Source: Verrucomicrobiales bacterium
Lineage (GTDB): Bacteria; Verrucomicrobiota; Verrucomicrobiia; Verrucomicrobiales; DEV007
DNA: 64,000 bases
Reading direction: 5' to 3'
Assembly (NCBI GenBank): GCA_029212615.1
Contig: JARGPJ010000007.1
Location: 134,354-198,353 of the forward strand
This document shows, one piece after another, positions 56,183 to 64,000 of this stretch; position 1 is the first letter of the stretch, and each line of letters begins with the position of its first letter. A program made the position numbers and the translations under genes. The notes under the pieces were generated by a model. That model had not been told where the DNA came from, made no database searches, and was given only the letters and a program-made list of their open reading frames with translations.

Positions 56183-57349
56183 CTATTCCGCGGAACGGCG
56201 GCGTCCTTTCTGCTCAGGTTCAGGCGTAGGGAGGCGGTCATCGCTGAGCACGGCGGCACCCGTGCTGTCGCAGACGCGGAGCTGGAACTCCCACTGCACG
56301 GTCCAGTCCTGTTCCTGCTCATTTTGGCAGGCTTTCACAAGGATTGAATTCTTTCCCGCCTTCAGCATAACCGGAAGAACGTACTGATCGATGCGAATTC
56401 CGCGATGGTATTCTTCGCGGCCGAAAATCAGTTCGCCATTAAGCCACACCTTCCACGCGTTCTTACAACCAAGTCGAAGCTCGACTTGCCGTTCCGTAGA
56501 AGATTCAAATTCGGTGTGGGCGTATCCGACGACTTCCTTCAGGGGTGAAAACGGCTGGTTAAAATCAACCATGCCGTAGTCGTTTGAGGTCGAGTAGGAT
56601 TCCCAGCGTATTTCCTTTTCATCTTTGCCTTGGTAGGTGGCAGTGAGGTCGACGTTCGTTTCAGGAGCATAGACGGCGTCAAAGCCTTCACGTCCGGTGT
56701 TGTCGAAGGGGGCGATGAGGTGCCAACGCATGAGAAATCCAAACTGAGTGGGGAGGTCGACTTCCTGCTTAAGGTCTTCGCGGAGAAGGCTGGCGATCTC
56801 GTTGATTTGATCAACATCGCGCGCGGCGTCGAGCGCGGTGCGAAGGAGTTTCGACGCGGCATCCTGATCGTTGATGATGAGCTTCGCCTCCTCGATGACT
56901 TGTGCGACGGCGATGCGTCTCAGCGGGGGACTCGGATCATCCAGCATACCGGGAACGAGGGTGGCGGCTGAATCAGAAGCAATCTCATCTAAAAATTCAT
57001 AGGCGAGGAAGCGAGCCCCGGGCGCGTTTTCGCGATTGAGAAGAAATTGACGGAATTCATCCGTGGGAATAGTTGCTCCGGCCTTTTTCTCTCTTTCGAG
57101 GATTGCCCCGGCGGCGGAACGCATCCAGTTCGCTGCGAGTGGAGAAGCTCCCTTCATCGCGTCGAGAATCTGAGGGATTGTGTCGGCTGGGTATTGGGTG
57201 AGTTCGCCCCATGCTGCGGCGGCGGCGGAGTTTCCTTCCCCTTCGAGCCCGACCTCCTGAAAGGCCGTCAACCAGTCGGCCGGTTCAGCCCCGTGAACAG
57301 GCGCGTTGAGGCAGAGGGCGGCGGCGAGGAGGGTAAGTGGTTTCATCAT
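56183..57349 (-). CDS. secreted HEAT-like repeat protein with C-terminal beta domain
   Basis: The protein has 388 residues from the ATG at 57349 (57346 is also possible), which gives a signal peptide ending VHGAEP. About 25-190 is helical and repeat-like (DDPSPPLRRIAVAQVI). About 215-360 is a beta domain (CKNAWKVWLNGELIFG, AGKNSILVKACQN) as found after HEAT repeats in PVC proteins that bind sugars or proteins. It has no catalytic motif I can name. It is 24 bp upstream of the PQQ-like gene on the same strand. Confidence 0.7.
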   Translation of the reverse strand: MMKPLTLLAAALCLNAPVHGAEPADWLTAFQEVGLEGEGNSAAAAAWGELTQYPADTIPQILDAMKGASPLAANWMRSAAGAILEREKKAGATIPTDEFRQFLLNRENAPGARFLAYEFLDEIASDSAATLVPGMLDDPSPPLRRIAVAQVIEEAKLIINDQDAASKLLRTALDAARDVDQINEIASLLREDLKQEVDLPTQFGFLMRWHLIAPFDNTGREGFDAVYAPETNVDLTATYQGKDEKEIRWESYSTSNDYGMVDFNQPFSPLKEVVGYAHTEFESSTERQVELRLGCKNAWKVWLNGELIFGREEYHRGIRIDQYVLPVMLKAGKNSILVKACQNEQEQDWTVQWEFQLRVCDSTGAAVLSDDRLPTPEPEQKGRRRSAE

Positions 57350-57408
57350 TCCCGGGAACTGGGCAAAGATGAGAGCCGAAACCCTTTCGCGCAATATCCG
57401 GAATCCGG

Positions 57409-58614
57409 CTACTGTGACACTTTCTCGTAGAGGGCGAGCGTTTCTTTCGCGATTTCCGCCCAGCTGAAGGTATCGAGAACCCGCTCCCGTCCCGCTTTCC
57501 CCATGACCTCGCATCGCGCCGGGTCGTGAAGTAATTCGTTGATCGCGGTGGCGAGATCGTGGGCAAAAACATCTGGATGAATGGCCTCAAACGGGGATTC
57601 CATCTGCTGCGCGAGAGGAACGAGCAGACCGGTTTCCCCGGGAAGAATGATTTCTTTCATGCCCCCTACCGCTGTGGCGACAACTGGTGTTTCACAGGCC
57701 ATCGCTTCGAGATTGATGATGCCGAACGGTTCGTAGATGGAAGGGGTGCAGAAAACACGCGCATGGCTGTAGAGATTGACCTTCTCTGCGTCGGGAAGCA
57801 TCTCCTTGATCCAGACGACATTTCCGTCAAAATCCTCCCGGGCTGCTTCGACGGCATTTTCCATTTCAGCGGCGATCTCTGTGGTGTCCGGCGCGCCGGC
57901 ACAAAGAACGACCTGCGAATCAGGATCGAGATGCTGGATCGCGTTCACGAGGTGGACGATTCCTTTCTGGCGAGTGATGCGCCCGACGAAGAGAACAAAG
58001 GGGACTTCAGGATCGATTCCGTGTTTGCGAAGGATATCTTCGGAGTAAGTCGGTTTGTACTCGTCGGGGTCGATGCCGTTGTAGATCACAGGGACCTTCT
58101 CTTCAGGGACGTCAAAAAGCCGCAAAATGTCCGCTTTGGTTTCGTGTGAAACCGCGATAACTGCGTCAGCCATTTCGATGGCGGTCTTTTCAAGCCAGAG
58201 CGTGAAGTCATAGCCTCCACCCAGCTGCTCCCGTTTCCACGGACGCAGAGGTTCGAGAGAGTGAACCGTGAGGACCAGAGGAATCCCGTAGTTCATCTTT
58301 GCCAGTAGCCCGCCAAAGTGCGAGTACCAGGTGTGTAGATGAACGACATCGGCGTCGATGTTCTCGGTGTTGAAGTCGAGGCATCGCTGAAGCGCTGAGA
58401 ATACTGACTGGAGCGGTTTGGGTGCGGTGTAGTCTCCCGTGTCGACGTCCGCACCCCGAACGACTGGATTTCCATCTTCGACCTTCTGATCTCCAAAACA
58501 GCGTACCTCGACGTCGCAAAGTTTTGCGAGTTCCCTCGATAGATATTGAACATGAATGCCGGCTCCTCCGTAGATGTTGGGTGGATATTCGTTGGTTAGG
58601 AGCAGTGGCTTCAT
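57409..58614 (-). CDS. glgA: glycogen synthase-type GT4 glycosyltransferase (GlgM/GlgA, actinobacterial-like branch)
   Basis: The protein has 401 residues. The start LTNEYPPNIYGGAGIHVQYL is the hallmark of the TIGR02149 branch (ADP-glucose-dependent glycogen synthase or maltose-1-phosphate synthase GlgM). GT4 donor motifs follow: VGRITRQKGI near 207 and EPFGIINLEAMACETPVV near 303, with an E-x7-E pair. It probably makes alpha-1,4-glucan or maltose-1-phosphate in the cytosol. No other glycogen gene is in the window. It ends 60 bp from the HEAT-like gene and follows the beta-CASP gene by 20 bp. Confidence 0.85.
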   Translation of the reverse strand: MKPLLLTNEYPPNIYGGAGIHVQYLSRELAKLCDVEVRCFGDQKVEDGNPVVRGADVDTGDYTAPKPLQSVFSALQRCLDFNTENIDADVVHLHTWYSHFGGLLAKMNYGIPLVLTVHSLEPLRPWKREQLGGGYDFTLWLEKTAIEMADAVIAVSHETKADILRLFDVPEEKVPVIYNGIDPDEYKPTYSEDILRKHGIDPEVPFVLFVGRITRQKGIVHLVNAIQHLDPDSQVVLCAGAPDTTEIAAEMENAVEAAREDFDGNVVWIKEMLPDAEKVNLYSHARVFCTPSIYEPFGIINLEAMACETPVVATAVGGMKEIILPGETGLLVPLAQQMESPFEAIHPDVFAHDLATAINELLHDPARCEVMGKAGRERVLDTFSWAEIAKETLALYEKVSQ

Positions 58615-58634
58615 GATGGTAAGAACAGAGCTGC

Positions 58635-60032
58635 TTAGTTTCCGATTTCAACTGTGGAACGCCATACCGCGACCTCAATTTTCCCTTTGTGCCCCGCCTG
58701 GAGGGTATCGCGCAATGCTTCGGACTGTTCCGGCTCACCGTGGACTAGAAAGACGCGCTCTTTGCTTCCGCCCATGGCCTTAAAGTATTCGATCAATTCG
58801 CTCTTATCGGCATGACCACTGAAGGAGTCGAGAATTTCAACGTCGGCATGGACTTTGAACTTGTCGCCGAGAATAGGAACCTCCTCCCAGCGGTTCCGAA
58901 TCTTCCATCCAAGAGTATTCTGCGCGCAGTAGCCGACGAAGAGGATGGTATTCTTTGCGTCCTCAATGTTGTTGCGGAGGTGATGCAGGATACGTCCGGC
59001 CTCGCACATGCCGGAGGCGGAAATAATGATACAGGGCTCGTTCACTTCGTTGAGCTTTTTCGATTCGGTCACCTTGCGGACCATGTTGAGAGACTCAAAG
59101 CCAAAGGGGTTTCGCTTTTCAAAAAGGAAATCGTAGACCTCTTCATTGAAGCATTCGGGATGAATCCGGAAGATTTCAGTCGCGTTGACGGCGAGGGGAC
59201 TGTCGACATAAATCGGGACTTCGGGTAGCTCTCCCGACTCTGTCAGTTCATGCAACACATAGATGAGCTGTTGGGTGCGTTCGACGGCAAAGGCGGGGAT
59301 GATCACTTTCCCTTTCTTATCGAGCGCCCTTTTCAAGACGTCGCGGAGCAAGTGATTCGCCTGAGTTGGTAGTTCGTGTTCGCGATTCCCGTAGGTGCTT
59401 TCCATGATGAGGTAATCCACACCGGTTGCATTCACAGGGTCACGCAGAAGCTCGTTGTTGCCCCTTCCGACGTCGCCGGAAAAGAGAAGGCGCTTCGTTT
59501 CGCCGTTTTCAACGATATCGAGAATAACCTGAGCTGAGCCGAGAATGTGTCCCGCATCAATGAAGGTGAGAGTGACCCCGTCAGCGATGGGGATTGCGCG
59601 GTCGTAGCCGATATTCACAAACTGCCGGATACATTCTTCGGCCTGTTTCTCAGTGTAAATGGGTTCGAGAGCAGGGAGCCCTTTCTTCTCACGACGTCGA
59701 TTGAGCCATTTGGTATCCTGTCCCTGAATGCGGGCTGAGTCGGTCAGCATGATCTGGCAGAGGTCCCGTGTCGCGAAGGTGGAATAGATGTTTCCGGTGA
59801 ATCCATTGCTTGTCAGGTTCGGCAAATTTCCACTGTGATCGATATGCGCATGCGACAGGACAACGGCGTCGACGGTGGCGGGATCGAAGAAAAAGTTCCG
59901 ATTTCGGTCTTTAGTGTCGTCTCTGCGCCCCTGATAGAGTCCGCAATCCAGGAGGATACGAGAGCCATTAACTTCGATGAGATGCTGAGAGCCCGTTGTC
60001 GTCTGCGCGGCGCCGCAAAAAGTGATCTTCAT
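58635..60032 (-). CDS. beta-CASP metallo-beta-lactamase-fold RNA-processing-like hydrolase
   Basis: The protein has 465 residues from the ATG at 60032; an upstream ATG at 60068 adds 12 residues of doubtful value. Metal site motifs HAHIDHSGNLP (near 54-64), the later IDAGHILGSAQ and ESTYGNREHE are intact, followed by the beta-CASP and the C-terminal SGHADKSELIEYF motif (RMMBL). Such enzymes are CPSF73/Ysh1-like exo- or endonucleases on RNA; some act on other phosphodiesters. It is the first gene of a minus-strand pair with the glycogen synthase-like gene. Confidence 0.9.
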   Translation of the reverse strand: MKITFCGAAQTTTGSQHLIEVNGSRILLDCGLYQGRRDDTKDRNRNFFFDPATVDAVVLSHAHIDHSGNLPNLTSNGFTGNIYSTFATRDLCQIMLTDSARIQGQDTKWLNRRREKKGLPALEPIYTEKQAEECIRQFVNIGYDRAIPIADGVTLTFIDAGHILGSAQVILDIVENGETKRLLFSGDVGRGNNELLRDPVNATGVDYLIMESTYGNREHELPTQANHLLRDVLKRALDKKGKVIIPAFAVERTQQLIYVLHELTESGELPEVPIYVDSPLAVNATEIFRIHPECFNEEVYDFLFEKRNPFGFESLNMVRKVTESKKLNEVNEPCIIISASGMCEAGRILHHLRNNIEDAKNTILFVGYCAQNTLGWKIRNRWEEVPILGDKFKVHADVEILDSFSGHADKSELIEYFKAMGGSKERVFLVHGEPEQSEALRDTLQAGHKGKIEVAVWRSTVEIGN

Positions 60033-60219
60033 GAGCTGGGTTCTAGCTGTTCCACTGCTTAGTCGCAAGCTTCTAAGCTCGAGAGGGAGGTGAAAAATTT
60101 AACGAGTAAGCGCATTTTTGCATAATTATCAGAAGTTAAAGAGGGTCTCATTAAAATTTTATACGGAAATATTAAATATTTTGTTGCCTTAATTATAAAG
60201 ATGAAATAGGCTTTGAGCC

Positions 60220-61143
60220 ATGAATCGTATTGCGACCACATTGACGACCGCGGCGGCTTTTGGCCTCCTTTTTTCCAACGTAGAGGCAGCTGATCCCGGC
60301 GCAGAGCAGATCAATTCCCGACTCACGAAAATCGAGAAGCGCCTCGCGACTCTCGAAGAGTCACTTGCTAATAGAACCGGCTCACACCAATACACAGAGC
60401 AGGCAACCCTCGATGCTACCAATGGAAACAAAGTGGTCGAGACCAAGACGAGCCCCTCGAAGACATACGTGATCAAAGATGGAGATACTCTCGGTTCCAT
60501 CGCCCGTGAGCATGGCGTTGAGCGCAACGAGCTTCTTTCGGCAAATCGCCTTAGCGAAGGTCAGCCAATCTATATCGGCGAGACGCTCATGATCCCGGGA
60601 GTTGAGGTTGCAGTGACAGAGCCCGCTCCGAAGAAGCCTGAGAATACGACTAAACCTGCTGATGCTACGAAGAAGTCAGTGGTGGTAGGTGAGACCAAGA
60701 AGGAAGAGCGTCAGGGGGCGACCTTTCACGTCGTTTCGAAGGGGGATACCCTTACCGCGATTGCCAAAAAGCACGGGACGGATGTGCCGAGCCTTAAGGC
60801 CGCGAATGGCTTGAAGTCTGACACGATCAGTCTCGGGCAGAAACTCACTATCCCTTCCGCTTCCACCTCCGTTGCCGCGAAGACTGAGACAGCCGATCAG
60901 CAGGATGCCGGTTACGAGTATGAAAATCCTCTTCTCAAGACTGATGAGACCTACGGCTATTACACGGTCCGCAAAGGCGATAATTTGTATGCTCTTGCAC
61001 GTGACTTCTTTTCCTCGATGAGCGAACTCCAGCGCCTCAACCGCCTTGGATCGAGCACGCTCATTCACCCGGGTGATGAACTCATCGTTCCTACCGGTGA
61101 ATTCAACGCCTACCACAACACGGGCGAAATGGCCCAGCGGTGA
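60220..61143 (+). CDS. secreted protein with three LysM domains
   Basis: The protein has 307 residues with a signal peptide (about 1-24) and a short coiled coil (about 28-50). Three LysM domains lie near 86-130 (IKDGDTLGSIA), 168-212 (VSKGDTLTAIA) and 246-293 (VRKGDNLYALA), linked by Lys/Thr/Pro-rich stretches. There is no catalytic domain, so it binds peptidoglycan or chitin-like glycans and may anchor something else. An AT-rich 150-bp gap precedes it and a strong terminator follows. Confidence 0.9.
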   Translation: MNRIATTLTTAAAFGLLFSNVEAADPGAEQINSRLTKIEKRLATLEESLANRTGSHQYTEQATLDATNGNKVVETKTSPSKTYVIKDGDTLGSIAREHGVERNELLSANRLSEGQPIYIGETLMIPGVEVAVTEPAPKKPENTTKPADATKKSVVVGETKKEERQGATFHVVSKGDTLTAIAKKHGTDVPSLKAANGLKSDTISLGQKLTIPSASTSVAAKTETADQQDAGYEYENPLLKTDETYGYYTVRKGDNLYALARDFFSSMSELQRLNRLGSSTLIHPGDELIVPTGEFNAYHNTGEMAQR

Positions 61144-61209
61144 TGCGATACAAATTTGTCTCCGATACCTTTCCCGAGGTGGTTGAGAGACTTAGTTGAG
61201 TGGTCAGAG

Positions 61210-61238
61210 AACCCGATCCCGTGAGGGGTCGGGTTTTC
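61210..61238 (+). terminator. rho-independent terminator after LysM gene
   Basis: An 11-bp stem (AACCCGATCCC with one mismatch against GGGGTCGGGTT) has loop GTGA and ends in TTTT. Confidence 0.85.
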
Positions 61239-61312
61239 TATTGTACTGTCGGGAGCTCCCGGATCGGCATATTCAAGAGGCTGCCGGATTTTTGCCTGTA
61301 AGTTGCGAACCA

Positions 61313-62464
61313 TCAGGCGGAGAAGCGCTGTTCACCGCCAACGTAGACGGCAACGACTTCAAGGCCTGGACTTAAGAGGGTTAAGTCAGCGAGTAAACCC
61401 TGTTTGATTGCCCCGCGATCTCTCAAGCCGAGAGACTTCGCCTGATTGGCTCCGGTCGTTCTGGAGATCTCGTTGAGGGAAAGGCCGGTGAATTCCACCG
61501 CTTTACGTAAGGATTCGTCAAAGGTCACTACTGAACCGGCAAGATTTCCGGCCGGGATACGTGCCGCTCCATCCTTCACGATGATTTCGCCGTCATTGAG
61601 TGGATAGGTGCCGTCACCAAGGTGTGAGGCAGCCATGGAGTCGGTGATTAACATGAGCCGGTCAAGTGATCGATGTTTGAAGGCGAGACGGATCATATCC
61701 GGGCACAAATGAACGCCGTCGCAGATCAGTTCAATCATGACATTGTCGTCAAGAAGGCCCGCTCCGACGAGTCCCACTTCGCGGTGATGAAGCGCGGACA
61801 TCTGATTGCAGTAGTGGGTGAGATGTCCAAGCCCGGCTTTCCTTGCCCGGTTGAACTCTTCAAAGGTCGCCGCACTGTGAGCTGCCGAGGTGACGATGCC
61901 GAGGCGACTCATTTCACGAATGAAATCGATAGCGCCCTCCCTTTCGACGGCGAGAGAGAGAAGGCCCACCGGACAAAGATCGTTCAGTTGGCGGACCTCT
62001 TCGACGCTGGGAGGTCTCATGTGGCGGGGATCCTGTGCGCCTGCCTGGTCCGGATTCAAATAAGGGCCTTCGACATGAAGAAAAGGGGCGCGGGCGAAGC
62101 GTTGATTCTCGCGGTATTTCCCTGCGGCCTCCGCCATCGCGAGAGTGTGTTCAGCGGTTGCTGTCCAGGTCGTCGGCAGGAAGGTGGTGACCCCTTCCGC
62201 GAGCTTGGCTTCGGCGATCGTTTCAACGGCTTTAAGTGAAGCATCCGAGAGGTCGAAGCCGTTTGCTCCGTGCGTGTGGATATCGATAAATCCAGCGCTG
62301 AGATAAGTGTCGCCGGCACCGTCGAAAATGACACGGCTGCCGGCGGGCGGATCATGGCCTTCGATGAGTTGGCCAATCCTCCCTTCATCGTCGATTTCGA
62401 CACAGACCGGTCGAATCAACGAATTTGGAGAAACAAGAAGGACATCTGCTATGACGACTGGCAT
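61313..62464 (-). CDS. nagA: N-acetylglucosamine-6-phosphate deacetylase
   Basis: The protein has 383 residues. The metal-site HxH is IDIHTHGANG (near 61-66). The family motif HVEGPYLNPDQAGAQ, then SAAHSAATFEEF, HYCNQMSALHHRE and the catalytic Asp in LITDSMAA, are all present. It converts GlcNAc-6-P to GlcN-6-P and acetate in the cytosol, feeding amino sugars into glycolysis or cell-wall synthesis. The start codon lies 20 bp after the TPR gene stop, so the two may be co-transcribed. Confidence 0.93.
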   Translation of the reverse strand: MPVVIADVLLVSPNSLIRPVCVEIDDEGRIGQLIEGHDPPAGSRVIFDGAGDTYLSAGFIDIHTHGANGFDLSDASLKAVETIAEAKLAEGVTTFLPTTWTATAEHTLAMAEAAGKYRENQRFARAPFLHVEGPYLNPDQAGAQDPRHMRPPSVEEVRQLNDLCPVGLLSLAVEREGAIDFIREMSRLGIVTSAAHSAATFEEFNRARKAGLGHLTHYCNQMSALHHREVGLVGAGLLDDNVMIELICDGVHLCPDMIRLAFKHRSLDRLMLITDSMAASHLGDGTYPLNDGEIIVKDGAARIPAGNLAGSVVTFDESLRKAVEFTGLSLNEISRTTGANQAKSLGLRDRGAIKQGLLADLTLLSPGLEVVAVYVGGEQRFSA

Positions 62465-62484
62465 CGCAAAGGTCCCAAAGTCTT

Positions 62485-63414
62485 CTAGTTAGCGTCGGCC
62501 GGCTTCTCAGCAGGCGCTTTTTTCGCTTTCGGGGAAGGAGTTTGCTTCGTTTTCGGAGCGGCAGGCCCTTTGCCTTTTGCTTTCGAAGCCCCGTTTCCGG
62601 GAGCGGCTTTCGCCTTGTTGCCTTTACCTTTCGCTTTTCCTTTGCCCGGAGCGGGCCCGCCGGATGCAGGAGCGGCAGCTTTCGGCGCTTCGTCTTCGTC
62701 GGCAGCTTTCGGTGCCGGGGGAGTAGGACGTGCGACGACTGGCGGGTTTCCGACTTTCAAGAGGCTTAGTTTGTCTTCCGCGTAGGCAAAGTAGGGATTG
62801 CCGGGATGGAGGGTATAAGACTCTTCATAGCGTTGCTCGGCCGCTTCCTTGTCGCCCTCTTCAAGCGCGAGGTCGCCCAGGCGAATACGGGCAAGAGGAG
62901 TCAGTTCCCCATCGGGTTGAACTTCAATTGTCTTTTCGTAAAAAGCCTTCGCCTGTTCTTTATCTCCGGAAATGTGATAAAGGTTTCCGAGGGCAAAAAC
63001 CCCTTGTGGGTAGCGGGGATGGTCGGTGAATTCCGAAGTAAATGCCTCGAGGGTAGCGCGGGCATCCTCGGGTTTTCCCTGATCAATTTGCAGTTCAGCC
63101 TTGCTCAGGATCGCATTGCCTGCCGCAGCAGTCCCCGGATATTCGACATTCACGGCGTCGAAGGCGGCAATCTCATTCTTATCGAGAGCGACGGAGTAAG
63201 CGTTTGCGGCATCGAGGTGCTTCTGCTTCTTCACCTGACTGATGACGAGGGCTCCGCAAATTCCGAGAGCGATCAGTGCCGCGAGGATGAGAATCTTGTT
63301 CCGGTTGCGTTCAATGCCATCCATAACCTTGGCGGCATCAGAAGCTGCAAGGGCTTCGATTTCCTCCGGCTCTTCGGCTGGGTTTTCGGATGGTTTTTCG
63401 GGGCGATCTGACAT
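62485..63414 (-). CDS. membrane-anchored tetratricopeptide protein with Lys/Pro/Ala-rich tail
   Basis: The protein has 309 residues. An acidic N-terminus precedes one membrane helix at about 39-58. TPR-like repeats cover about 68-220 (GKPEDARATLEAF, GDKEQAKAFYEKTIE, GDKEAAEQRYEESY). The final 85 residues are low-complexity Lys/Gly/Ala/Pro (KGKAKGKGNK). The architecture matches YfgM-like periplasmic TPR proteins, except for the tail. It may be a scaffold at the membrane. It is upstream of nagA. Confidence 0.8.
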   Translation of the reverse strand: MSDRPEKPSENPAEEPEEIEALAASDAAKVMDGIERNRNKILILAALIALGICGALVISQVKKQKHLDAANAYSVALDKNEIAAFDAVNVEYPGTAAAGNAILSKAELQIDQGKPEDARATLEAFTSEFTDHPRYPQGVFALGNLYHISGDKEQAKAFYEKTIEVQPDGELTPLARIRLGDLALEEGDKEAAEQRYEESYTLHPGNPYFAYAEDKLSLLKVGNPPVVARPTPPAPKAADEDEAPKAAAPASGGPAPGKGKAKGKGNKAKAAPGNGASKAKGKGPAAPKTKQTPSPKAKKAPAEKPADAN

Positions 63415-63513
63415 GATGCTTTTTAAAAGGCGTTAAGAAACTTCGGCCGCTCTCACTCCGGAGAGACGGCTTTGCTTTGCGGGGCGGCTAAAATAGCGGG
63501 TTTTTCCGGTTTG

Positions 63514-64000
63514 TCAGCTTCCAACTGCAGCGCGTGCTTCATCGGCCAGCGGGGTGGAAAGGTAACGTTCCCCGGTTGAGCAGGCGATGGTGACGATGAG
63601 CTTCCCGGCATTCTCGGGGCGTTTTGCTATTTCGATGGCTGCGCAGACATTCGCTCCAGTGCTGATACCGACGAGAATACCCTCTTCTTTGGCGATGCGG
63701 CGGGCCATTGCGAATGACTCGTCGTTTCCGACTTTGATACATTCGACGATTTGGTCCTCACCGTTACTTCCTTTGAGGTGAAGGTTGCCGGGGATGAATC
63801 CGGCACCAGTGCCCTGAATTTTGTGAGGTCCGGGAGTGAGCTCTTCACCGGCAAGTGTCTGGCTGATGACAGGGGAGTCTTCCGGTTCGGCGACGATCAC
63901 CTGAATATCCGGATTCTTTGCCTTGAGGCCTTCAACGCAACCGGTTGCTGTTCCTCCGGTGCCGACCGCTGAAACGACGATATCGACCTTCCCGCCGGTG
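63514..64000 (-). CDS. cysK: cysteine synthase (5' part beyond window)
   Basis: The C-terminal 161 residues are visible; the frame stays open to the right edge. The phosphate-binding loop SAVGTGGTATG, the EPEDSPV and HKIQGTGAGFIP segments, and GISTGANVCAA (near the catalytic/sulfhydryl loop) are those of O-acetylserine sulfhydrylase. The PLP Lys lies outside the window. It makes cysteine from O-acetylserine and sulfide. CysK and CysM cannot be separated from this part with certainty. Confidence 0.88.
   Translation of the reverse strand, partial: TGGKVDIVVSAVGTGGTATGCVEGLKAKNPDIQVIVAEPEDSPVISQTLAGEELTPGPHKIQGTGAGFIPGNLHLKGSNGEDQIVECIKVGNDESFAMARRIAKEEGILVGISTGANVCAAIEIAKRPENAGKLIVTIACSTGERYLSTPLADEARAAVGS

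Overview
The window looks like chromosomal DNA of a Verrucomicrobiota (PVC-group) bacterium. The pointers are a DUF1501 plus DUF1549/DUF1553 protein pair, a 3-keto-disaccharide hydrolase (DUF1080) domain, a very large secreted mono-haem cytochrome fusion, a choice-of-anchor K domain, and a type IV pilus-like locus laid out like the one known from Akkermansia. This placement rests on gene families, not on a marker gene. There are two tRNA genes, no rRNA, no CRISPR array and no recognisable transposase or integrase.

Layout. 1-6.1 kb: a divergent pair of secreted catabolic proteins, a sialidase fused to DUF1080 (cut by the left edge) and a 1265-residue TIM barrel/LamG/propeller/cytochrome c protein. 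6.1-12.7 kb: an accessory block with a methyltransferase, a PqqD-type recognition protein, an HPr-kinase-like protein, a GT2, an NTP_transf_5 nucleotidyltransferase and a GT-B glycosyltransferase. It is bounded by two related intergenic repeats whose order is swapped, and by tRNA-Glu. 13-17.5 kb: housekeeping genes (Ca/Na exchanger, Fe-S assembly operon, phosphatidylserine synthase, SDR). 17.8-21.8 kb: a zinc-ribbon/TPM-like pair, an oxidoreductase and an orphan E1-beta. 21.9-22.4 kb: initiator tRNA-Met whose 3' end, terminator and the start of a GIY-YIG gene are duplicated, leaving two broken nuclease copies.

22.5-39.3 kb is a type IV pilus/type II secretion-like machine: response regulator, PilB-like and PilT-like ATPases, PilC-like platform, PilM/N/O-like assembly proteins, seven prepilin-like proteins plus one large PilX/GspK-like protein, and a divergently transcribed secretin across an AT-rich promoter region. 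An orphan prepilin lies at 52.9-53.3 kb. No prepilin peptidase is in the window.

39.4-64 kb mixes general genes (rhomboid protease, RecQ, nitrilase, glycogen synthase-type GT, beta-CASP nuclease, LysM protein, NagA, a TPR membrane protein, cysteine synthase cut by the right edge) with carbohydrate genes (Gfo/Idh/MocA, glycosidase-like protein, DUF1501/DUF1553 pair, two-domain glycosyltransferase) and a PLP decarboxylase/acyl carrier protein pair. The most unusual parts are the PqqD/HPr-kinase-like/nucleotidyltransferase block, the tRNA-linked duplication, and the decarboxylase/ACP pair.
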